Positions 1-4,323 of a DNA stretch of 5,333 bases are shown here, in pieces. The stretch's first letter is position 1, and each line of letters opens with the position of its first letter. The position numbers and the translations under genes were made by a program. Origin of the DNA: Deltaproteobacteria bacterium (GTDB taxonomy: Bacteria; Desulfobacterota_B; Binatia; UBA9968); NCBI GenBank assembly GCA_022545745.1, contig JACZQL010000149.1, forward strand, positions 1 to 5,333, read 5' to 3'. The notes under the pieces are model-generated. The model ran no database searches, was not told where the DNA came from, and worked only from the letters and a program-made list of their open reading frames with translations.

Positions 1-16
1 CAGTTTAGGCACAGTC

Positions 17-37
17 CTCAGTACTCGTTACTCATCA
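17..37. repeat. Three degenerate 7-bp tandem units
   Basis: CTCAGTA (17-23), CTCGTTA (24-30) and CTCATCA (31-37) are three consecutive heptamers sharing CTC at the start and A at the end. A weaker fourth unit, CACAGTC, may precede them at 10-16. The array is short, and its function, if any, is unknown. Confidence 0.45.
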
Positions 38-75
38 CTAATTTAGTCGTCTTGCGCCATGCGCTTAGTGCATAT

Positions 76-105
76 CCCTCGGTGTCCATCTGCGTAAATT
101 TGCGG
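76..105. repeat. Three degenerate 10-bp tandem units
   Basis: Read on the minus strand, CCGCAAATTT (105-96), ACGCAGATGG (95-86) and ACACCGAGGG (85-76) form three head-to-tail decamers sharing a C-G/A-C-...-A core. From memory, this resembles the CGCAGAT / ACACAGATG style of short phased intergenic repeat that turns up between genes in many unrelated environmental genomes; I cannot search to confirm. It is not coding. Confidence 0.45.
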
Positions 106-240
106 TTAATAGCTTTTGACGCTTTGCGTGAGTCGTCGTTTATCCGATCACCTAAACGCAAATTCAGGGGAAAATTTCAAAATATATTGGTTAGGTCATT
201 ATTTCACCTTAACGCGAGGGTATCCGATAACGGCTTATGC

Positions 241-262
241 TGTCAACGAAGTGCTGTTGACA
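241..262. promoter_or_regulatory. Perfect 7+7 inverted repeat, candidate operator
   Basis: TGTCAAC (241-247) and GTTGACA (256-262) are exact reverse complements separated by 8 bases, giving a 22-bp dyad with one to two helical turns of symmetry. This size is typical of sites bound by dimeric repressors (GntR, IclR, TetR or LysR type). The right arm contains TTGACA, a consensus sigma70 -35 hexamer, so a bound regulator would block or modulate the promoter of the amidohydrolase gene about 110 bp downstream. No regulator gene lies in the window. A short RNA hairpin is an alternative, but no T run follows. Confidence 0.45.
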
Positions 263-285
263 TCCTTCCGATACTTTAATAAGTA
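257..285 (+). promoter_or_regulatory. Possible sigma70-type promoter for the amidohydrolase gene
   Basis: A perfect TTGACA occurs at 257-262. With 17-bp spacing the -10 position is TAAGTA (280-285), a poor match to TATAAT. TTTAAT (275-280) matches better, but its 12-bp spacing is too short. The -35 overlaps the inverted repeat at 241-262, consistent with a regulated promoter that has a weak -10 box. The prediction rests on the -35 box alone. Confidence 0.3.
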
Positions 286-361
286 AAAGCTCTTCCTTGG
301 CCCCCGCTCTAGGGTACTGGAAGCCCATGAGCTAGTTTCATAGCCTGGCTCAATCATTAGT

Positions 362-367
362 AGGAGG
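362..367 (+). promoter_or_regulatory. Ribosome binding site AGGAGG
   Basis: AGGAGG lies 5 bases before the ATG at 373. It is a consensus Shine-Dalgarno sequence at suitable spacing and fixes the start of the amidohydrolase gene. Confidence 0.85.
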
Positions 368-372
368 ATACC

Positions 373-1368
373 ATGATTATCGATGCACATAACCACATCG
401 TTGCAGGCAGGGAGTTGCCCGCATATCAGGCGAGCCTTTTGAACGGGCGCGGGTTTCACGGCAAAGGAAATCCGGGCATTACTGAGGAGAGTATCGCACG
501 GGCAAGGTGGCAGGGCCACAAGCACTCTGAGGTCTTGGATGAGGTGGGTACGGATGTGGCGTTTATATCACCTCGGCCATACACCATGATGCATTCCGAG
601 AAGCCGGAAAAGATCGTCCACTGGTACTGTGAGGCAACCAACAACGCCATCGCCATCGCGGTGAAGCTGGAGCCAAAGCGGTTTCGCGGCATTGGTGGGC
701 TGCCGCAGTGCGCCGGTGTGAGCCCGACCAACACCTTTGACGAACTAGAGCGTTCAGTCAAGGATCTGGGTTTCGTCGGAGTCATGATCAATCCGGATCC
801 AGGAGAGGGGGATGGTCAAACGCCGGCCATGGGCGACGAATACTGGTATCCCCTCTATGAAAAAATGGTGGAACTCGACGTGGCAGGACTCGTGCACCCG
901 GCCAGTTGTCGGAACCCCCGTGAATCGTTCCACAACCACTTTATCACCGAGGAGTCCATCGCCATCCTGTCACTCGTGCACTCGAAGGTCTTTGAGGACT
1001 TCCCGAAACTCAAGCTCGTGATTTGTCACGGTGGAGGGTCCATCCCCTACCAGGTGGGACGTTGGCGTTCACAGCTCCGTGGTCCCAACAATACCGAAAC
1101 CTTCGATGAGCACCTTAAAAAACTCTATTTTGACGCCGCGCTTTACAACACCGAATCTTTGGAATTGCTTTTCAAGATTGTTGGTCCGGATCGTTGCCTT
1201 TTTGGCACGGAGCGTCCGGGGGCAGGGTCAAAAATCAATCCGCGTACAGGGAAGTGGTACGATGACGTGAGGCCCTTGATCGAGGGGATCCCGTTTTTAA
1301 CCGCTGAGGATAAGGAGAAGATCTTTCAAAAGAACGCGGAGCAGGTGTTTGCCAAGGTGGGGCTGTAG
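373..1368 (+). CDS. Amidohydrolase family protein, LigJ (4-oxalomesaconate hydratase)-like
   Basis: This complete 331-residue protein belongs to the amidohydrolase-2 (PF04909-type) TIM-barrel superfamily and is likely cytoplasmic; no signal peptide is seen. The N-terminal DAHNH supplies metal ligands His6 and His8. Further active-site candidates are His175 (LVHPAS), His219 (ICHGGG) and Glu280 (FGTE). Most amidohydrolases have Asp at the last position. As I recall, the hydratase LigJ of the protocatechuate 4,5-cleavage pathway uses His6, His8, His178, His223 and Glu284, which is nearly the same spacing. The tail NPRTGKWYDD followed by LTAEDKEKIFQKNA also matches the LigJ style. Family membership is firm; hydration of 4-oxalomesaconate is inference, since paralogues act on other 2-oxo or dicarboxylic acids. 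Start: ATG behind AGGAGG. No other gene of the protocatechuate pathway is visible. The gene ends in TAG and is convergent with the minus-strand ORFs. Confidence 0.92.
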   Translation: MIIDAHNHIVAGRELPAYQASLLNGRGFHGKGNPGITEESIARARWQGHKHSEVLDEVGTDVAFISPRPYTMMHSEKPEKIVHWYCEATNNAIAIAVKLEPKRFRGIGGLPQCAGVSPTNTFDELERSVKDLGFVGVMINPDPGEGDGQTPAMGDEYWYPLYEKMVELDVAGLVHPASCRNPRESFHNHFITEESIAILSLVHSKVFEDFPKLKLVICHGGGSIPYQVGRWRSQLRGPNNTETFDEHLKKLYFDAALYNTESLELLFKIVGPDRCLFGTERPGAGSKINPRTGKWYDDVRPLIEGIPFLTAEDKEKIFQKNAEQVFAKVGL

Positions 1369-1445
1369 TCGCAGGTCCCGTCACGAGCCAGAGTCACTTG
1401 CTGGATCAAGATTGGGTTTAGGATCTTTCCGCTCACCTTCAGTCT

Positions 1446-1466
1446 TGAACCAGAGGCGTTGGTTCG
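1446..1466. repeat. Short stem-loop between convergent genes
   Basis: GAACCA (1447-1452) and TGGTTC (1460-1465) form a perfect 6-bp stem around a 7-base loop, extendable by one T-G wobble. It sits between the 3' end of the amidohydrolase gene (1368) and the 3' end of the minus-strand ORF (1501), where a shared terminator would be expected. No T run follows on either strand, so a factor-independent terminator is not supported. It could be a 3'-end stabilising hairpin or chance. Confidence 0.25.
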
Positions 1467-1500
1467 TTCCAGTGGGGGATGAGTTTACGATCCCTCTGTC

Positions 1501-1920
1501 CTATGCGGCCTTCAAAGAGTTTGACTTACGCCTTGCCTGTCGCCAGGTGGGTAACCGTATGGGCAATCTAGGGACGAGCTGAGCCACCTTCTCCAATTCG
1601 CGCGCGATTCCAGCGCAGGCCTCGCATACTTTCATATTCAGTACCTCGCTCAAGACGTGAAAGCGGGCCTCGTCCACTAGGCACCTCTGGCAATCCATTG
1701 AGCTGCCAATCTCTGATTCGGCTATTCCGAGAATGTCCATGGTTTGAGGGTTGGTGCAAGATGGGTGCCAATAAAAAAGCGGGTGATTTTCTTTGCAGGT
1801 GAGGTAATTTCGAGGGAGCCCAGTTCTGTATAGTTTTGAGAGGAACGGGTTGATTTGAGAAATCAGTTCAAATGCTGTACCCCAATTTTGGTTGAGGGAG
1901 GACGAGGAATATAGGCTCAA
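1501..1920 (-). CDS. Hypothetical Cys-rich protein with C-terminal zinc-ribbon-like motif
   Basis: I do not recognise a named family. The open frame runs from TTG (1920) to TAG (1501), 139 residues. The C-terminal half looks protein-like: Cys77-x2-Cys80, an 18-residue stretch (LVDEARFHVLSEVLNMKV), then Cys99-x2-Cys102. This is a classic four-cysteine zinc ribbon, followed by an amphipathic helix (ARELEKVAQLV) and a basic tail. Two more cysteines (42, 55) lie upstream. The N-terminal part is Ser/Asn-rich and less convincing. The TTG has no good ribosome site, so the true start may be Met61 or Met75, or the frame may continue upstream through the in-frame TAG at 1933-1935 into the neighbouring Cys-rich ORF. 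Role unknown; a nucleic-acid- or protein-binding zinc module is the natural guess. It may be the 3' part of a broken gene. Confidence 0.45.
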   Translation of the reverse strand: MSLYSSSSLNQNWGTAFELISQINPFLSKLYRTGLPRNYLTCKENHPLFYWHPSCTNPQTMDILGIAESEIGSSMDCQRCLVDEARFHVLSEVLNMKVCEACAGIARELEKVAQLVPRLPIRLPTWRQARRKSNSLKAA

Positions 1921-1932
1921 GAGGGTGGTAAC

Positions 1933-2160
1933 CTATCCTGGTGAATCTTGAGCTTCAGTGCGGTCCTTCTTGCTGGGGGGTCTCCAATTGGGTGACGAGG
2001 AGGCAAGCCAGGCCTGCAGACAGGTAAGCTTTGGGTCGTGCTGATGACCGCAGGTCACACACTCGGTCATTCTCGTGTTGGTCTTTTTCTTTTTCTTCGC
2101 TTGCGAGGTTTTCATATTCCGTGGGGTTGATTGCAAGGGGGATGCCAATTCATAAGTCAT
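1933..2160 (-). CDS. Hypothetical small protein with Cys/His zinc-binding-like motif
   Basis: This 75-residue frame runs from ATG (2160) to TAG (1933). After a Lys-rich segment (five consecutive Lys at 22-26) comes Cys34-x2-Cys37-Gly-His39-x-His41-x5-Cys47, a compact cluster of possible zinc ligands. The Pro/Ser-rich polar tail looks disordered. Possible starts are Met1, Met16 and Met31; none has a clear Shine-Dalgarno sequence, and Met31 would leave only the zinc knuckle and tail. The frame is identical to that of the Cys-rich ORF downstream (1920-1501): only the TAG and four sense codons lie before that ORF's TTG. The two could therefore be halves of one about 219-codon gene broken by a nonsense mutation, or two tandem small genes. 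Function unknown, and coding status itself is uncertain. Confidence 0.35.
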   Translation of the reverse strand: MTYELASPLQSTPRNMKTSQAKKKKKTNTRMTECVTCGHQHDPKLTCLQAWLASSSPNWRPPSKKDRTEAQDSPG

Positions 2161-2177
2161 TGATTTAATTGGGTTTG

Positions 2178-2209
2178 GTCCGTTTAGGATTTCGCAAAAC
2201 GGACTTTTT
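2178..2209 (+). terminator. Terminator-like hairpin with T5 tail (plus strand)
   Basis: GTCCGTTT (2178-2185) and AAACGGAC (2197-2204) form a perfect 8-bp stem with an 11-base loop, directly followed by TTTTT (2205-2209). On the plus strand this has the form of an intrinsic terminator, though the loop is long. No plus-strand gene lies just upstream: the nearest is the amidohydrolase, 810 bp away. On the minus strand the same dyad falls between a possible promoter (2245-2217) and the ATG at 2160, where it could act as an operator or 5' leader hairpin. Confidence 0.5.
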
Positions 2210-2216
2210 CTGGAGA

Positions 2217-2245
2217 TTTATTGCCAAAAATGTTCTAAAAGACAA
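2217..2245 (-). promoter_or_regulatory. Weak possible promoter for the minus-strand Cys-rich ORFs
   Basis: On the minus strand TTGTCT (2245-2240) is a 4/6 match to the -35 consensus. It is followed after 17 bases by AATAAA (2222-2217), a 4/6 match to the -10. Transcription would start near 2210, placing the hairpin at 2178-2204 at the very 5' end of the message. Matches of this quality are common by chance in AT-rich DNA. Confidence 0.2.
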
Positions 2246-2750
2246 CACCCTGCCACATTGTCTAGAGGCCTCCAGGGCATGATTCCGTTGGACGAAACAT
2301 TTCTCGATAAGAATACCAAAGAAAGTAATTTTGCTGAATCTCGGAAATTTAACATCGTATAGCTTTCAACAAGTTATAGCCTGGCCCCCCTTTTGCTCCA
2401 CACCTGTAACCGAGATAACTCCACCAATGACCTGCAATCGTTTCTAACTTCTCCTGCGGGGGTTATCAATGGAACGGTAACGGATGGCGATGATCCAAAT
2501 GGACCCACAGACGACATTGAAATTGAGACTCACAGCAGAGGGGATGTTAGACGACTTTCTAAATCTGATTTCCCTGCCGCTTGTTAAGGCCACACTCTGG
2601 TTGCTATCGGTTGCATCAGCTTTCATAGTGGGAATGGCGTTGTGTCATTAGTCTTGCCAGGGCAAATAAGCTAGGCATAGTTTTTGCTCCAAAATCAGGT
2701 ACCCAATTTAATCACCGATGGGGCTTCACCGCAGGATGAGGCTTACCTTT

Positions 2751-2760
2751 AGAGGAAAGG
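2751..2760 (+). promoter_or_regulatory. Ribosome binding site for the small ORF at 2767
   Basis: AGAGGAAAGG ends 6 bases before the ATG at 2767. This purine-rich element is the main reason for taking the short ORF seriously. It favours this frame over the overlapping 70-codon frame that starts at 2718. Confidence 0.35.
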
Positions 2761-2766
2761 CATTCG

Positions 2767-2970
2767 ATGAGCAGAATCTATTTGCCGATTTTATGTCGTT
2801 TGGGTTCCACCGGGACCTTCTACTTGGTGTCTGGCCAGATTACTGGCGTGATCCTAGGATTTTTTGTGACATTGTTCTCCGACCGGTGGTCCGCTTGGAA
2901 GGGCACAGAGATCGCCGTCGGAACCGATAATCTATTCACGAATAATTTCTTGCAAAATTTTCTTAGTTAA
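2767..2970 (+). CDS. Possible small single-pass membrane protein, unknown function
   Basis: A 67-residue frame with ATG start and TAA stop. Residues about 17-37 (from TFYLVSG to GFFVTLF) are hydrophobic enough for one membrane-spanning segment. It is preceded by Arg11 and followed by Asp39-Arg40 and a Trp pair (41, 44), as is common at membrane interfaces. The C-terminal part is polar with several Asn and Phe. Start choice rests on AGAGGAAAGG placed 6 bases upstream. No family is recognised. Another frame (2718-2930) overlaps it but is Arg-rich and lacks a ribosome site. It lies about 190 bp before the LOG-family gene on the same strand. It may be non-coding. Confidence 0.3.
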   Translation: MSRIYLPILCRLGSTGTFYLVSGQITGVILGFFVTLFSDRWSAWKGTEIAVGTDNLFTNNFLQNFLS

Positions 2971-3002
2971 TCATCTCAAACTACCTTCCGTCAGACCTAT
3001 TA

Positions 3003-3060
3003 AACCATTCTCAACGTCAAATGGTTCCCAATGCCCTATGGTGAGATTCGCCCTTTGACG
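3003..3060 (+). repeat. Two overlapping inverted repeats upstream of the LOG-family gene
   Basis: AACCATT (3003-3009) pairs perfectly with AATGGTT (3020-3026) around a 10-base loop. CGTCAAA (3015-3021) pairs perfectly with TTTGACG (3054-3060) around a 32-base loop, which then runs into CTGTTTTAGG. The two share bases 3020-3021, so both stems cannot form completely at once. They lie 100-160 bp before the LOG gene start, where a leader or operator might be. No riboswitch class is recognised. Confidence 0.25.
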
Positions 3061-3151
3061 CTGTTTTAGGAGAGTATCCCAACGCATCAGTCCCAGTGGA
3101 TCCAAGCATGAGTCCTTTAATTCCAGAACTCCCTGTGGCACTCTAATGGTT

Positions 3152-3156
3152 GGAGG
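3152..3156 (+). promoter_or_regulatory. GGAGG element at the LOG-family gene start
   Basis: GGAGG lies only 3 bases before the TTG at 3160, closer than usual. It is 24 bases from the ATG at 3181, which is too far to serve it directly. The ATG has a weaker GAAAG (3172-3176) 4 bases upstream. The element therefore supports TTG only imperfectly, and the start stays open between 3160 and 3181. Confidence 0.4.
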
Positions 3157-3159
3157 ATC

Positions 3160-4212
3160 TTGTCACTCGACGAAAGAAATATGGCTAATCGTAGGGGCGT
3201 GACCCTAGGGTCCCTGGAAAAAAAGGTGGTTGAGTGGCTCCAGTGGGGCAAAGGGGCTCCGAACGAGGACCTCATGGCAGAAATTGTCCAGAGCGTCCTG
3301 AAGTTGGCGAGGGATGAAGCCAGTCGAGGGGATCTAAAGATCCTCAGTCGGTCTCTCAAGGAGCTCCGCTATGCCTTTAAGATCTTTGCCCCCTACCGGT
3401 CAGTTCGAAAGGTGAGCATATTCGGCTCCACCCGAGTTAAGGAGGACGATCCCTATTATCGCGCGGCCGCCACCCTGGGTCACAGGCTAGCCGATGAGGG
3501 ATTGATGGTGATTACCGGTGCAGGGACTGGGATCATGCAAGCGGGTAACGAAGGGGCGGGAAGGGGACGGAGCTTTGGGGTCAATATACTCCTTCCCTTC
3601 GGTCAGAAGGCAAACCGGTTTATCCGAGACGACCGCAAGCTTGTTACCTTCCACTTTTTCTTTACTCGAAAGTTGATCTTTGTCAAAGAGACCGACGCCG
3701 TGGTTTTTTTCCCCGGTGGTTTCGGCACCCATGATGAAGCTTGGGAAGCCCTCACTCTAGCGCAGACCGGCAAAAGCCAAATTATTCCGTTTCTCTTTGT
3801 GGACCTGCCAGGTCAAGGGTACTGGCGAGAATGGGAGAACTTTGTCCGCAAGCGGATGTTGCATCAGGGTTTTATCTCCGAACAGGACATGAGTCTCTAT
3901 AAGATCGTTGAGGATGTGGAGCTGGCAGTTCAGGAGATCAAAAACTTCTATCGCAATTATCACTCCTACCGCTTTGTGAATCGACATTTGGTGATCCGCA
4001 TGGTCCATCCTCCCACGGATGAGCTCATTCAAAGACTGAACAGTGATTTTAAAGACATCCTGACCGAGGGTGAAATCAAGAAGACTGATCCCCTGCCCGA
4101 CGAGTCAGATGACCCCGATACCCTCCAACTCCCTCGTCTGTTGGTTCCCTTTAGCCTCAGTGATTATGGTCGATTACGCCAGATGATCGATGTCATCAAC
4201 GCCCAGCCTTGA
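3160..4212 (+). CDS. LOG family (TIGR00730-type) nucleotide phosphoribohydrolase-like protein, elongated
   Basis: This 350-residue protein (343 if ATG at 3181 is used) carries the lysine-decarboxylase-like Rossmann fold of the LOG family at residues about 83-262. Diagnostic elements are VSIFGSTR (85-92), the phosphate-binding GAGTGIMQAGNEGA (120-133), FFFTRK with Arg170-Lys171, and PGGFGTHDE (185-193) with Glu193. LOG proteins cleave the N-glycosidic bond of nucleoside monophosphates, releasing a base (cytokinin riboside 5'-monophosphates in plants, purine nucleotides for E. coli PpnN); most were misannotated as lysine decarboxylases. Canonical LOGs are about 190 residues. This one adds a charged, helical N-terminal region (1-80) and a C-terminal extension (265-350) containing an acidic stretch (PLPDESDDPD). 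In layout it recalls PpnN, but it is shorter and I cannot assign it there. Cytoplasmic. Family firm, substrate unknown. Ends TGA, 111 bp before the ThDP gene. Confidence 0.9.
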   Translation: MSLDERNMANRRGVTLGSLEKKVVEWLQWGKGAPNEDLMAEIVQSVLKLARDEASRGDLKILSRSLKELRYAFKIFAPYRSVRKVSIFGSTRVKEDDPYYRAAATLGHRLADEGLMVITGAGTGIMQAGNEGAGRGRSFGVNILLPFGQKANRFIRDDRKLVTFHFFFTRKLIFVKETDAVVFFPGGFGTHDEAWEALTLAQTGKSQIIPFLFVDLPGQGYWREWENFVRKRMLHQGFISEQDMSLYKIVEDVELAVQEIKNFYRNYHSYRFVNRHLVIRMVHPPTDELIQRLNSDFKDILTEGEIKKTDPLPDESDDPDTLQLPRLLVPFSLSDYGRLRQMIDVINAQP

Positions 4213-4312
4213 CAGAGGCCGCTAGTACAGATATTCAGTGCGTTGGAATTTTGAGCGTCCAGGGGTAGGTTTGCCCTGAGCATCAATTTTAAACCACCAG
4301 CATAGGAACGAA

Positions 4313-4317
4313 GGGAG
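4313..4317 (+). promoter_or_regulatory. Ribosome binding site GGGAG
   Basis: GGGAG, within a purine-rich run, ends 6 bases before the ATG at 4324 and fixes the start of the ThDP enzyme gene. The 111-bp gap after the LOG-family gene contains only a weak CAGGG/CCCTG dyad (4260-4278), so read-through from that gene is plausible. Confidence 0.7.
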
Positions 4318-4323
4318 AAAAAA

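Larger units (their letters stand above)
1..372. other. Intergenic region upstream of the amidohydrolase gene
   Basis: I see no credible gene here. A 75-codon open frame at 52-279 has no ribosome site and no recognisable protein pattern, so I treat it as chance. The stretch holds degenerate short tandem repeats (17-37 and 76-105), a perfect inverted repeat TGTCAAC/GTTGACA at 241-262 overlapping a possible -35 box, and the ribosome site of the downstream gene. It may also contain the end of an upstream transcription unit, which cannot be judged because the window begins here. Confidence 0.6.
2161..2766. other. About 600 bp without a convincing gene
   Basis: This AT-richer stretch contains the hairpin at 2178-2209 and a small 6-bp dyad AGACAA/TTGTCT (2240-2245 and 2258-2263). 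The 64-codon plus-strand frame at 2393-2587 starts at TTG after a run of C and T with no ribosome site, and a 60-codon minus-strand frame overlaps it. Neither looks like a known protein. The area could be decayed coding sequence or regulatory DNA for flanking genes; I see nothing that decides. Confidence 0.5.

Noticed and set aside
141..230. TATCCGAT repeated 80 bp apart (141-148 and 221-228)
   Set aside because: An 8-bp match is well within chance and no symmetry or further copies support a binding site.
52..279. 75-codon plus-strand open frame in the left intergenic region
   Set aside because: It has no ribosome site, covers the tandem repeats and the dyad, and its translation shows no protein-like pattern.
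1933..1935. TAG read as pyrrolysine or another amino acid
   Set aside because: Kept only as a remote possibility in the finding: TAG is used as a normal stop at 1366-1368, and no pyrrolysine genes or recoding element are visible.
2393..2587. 64-codon plus-strand frame with an acidic Asp/Gly/Pro-rich translation
   Set aside because: It starts at TTG after a run of C and T without a Shine-Dalgarno sequence, and I recognise no family; likely chance or decayed sequence.
2391..2691. Direct repeat TTTTGCTCCA at 2391-2400 and 2682-2691, possibly flanking an inserted element
   Set aside because: Several 10-bp repeats are expected by chance in 5.3 kb, and there are no terminal inverted repeats or transposase between the copies.
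4260..4278. CAGGG/CCCTG stem between the LOG and ThDP genes as a terminator
   Set aside because: The stem has only 5 bp with a 9-base loop, and no T run follows directly, so termination is not supported.
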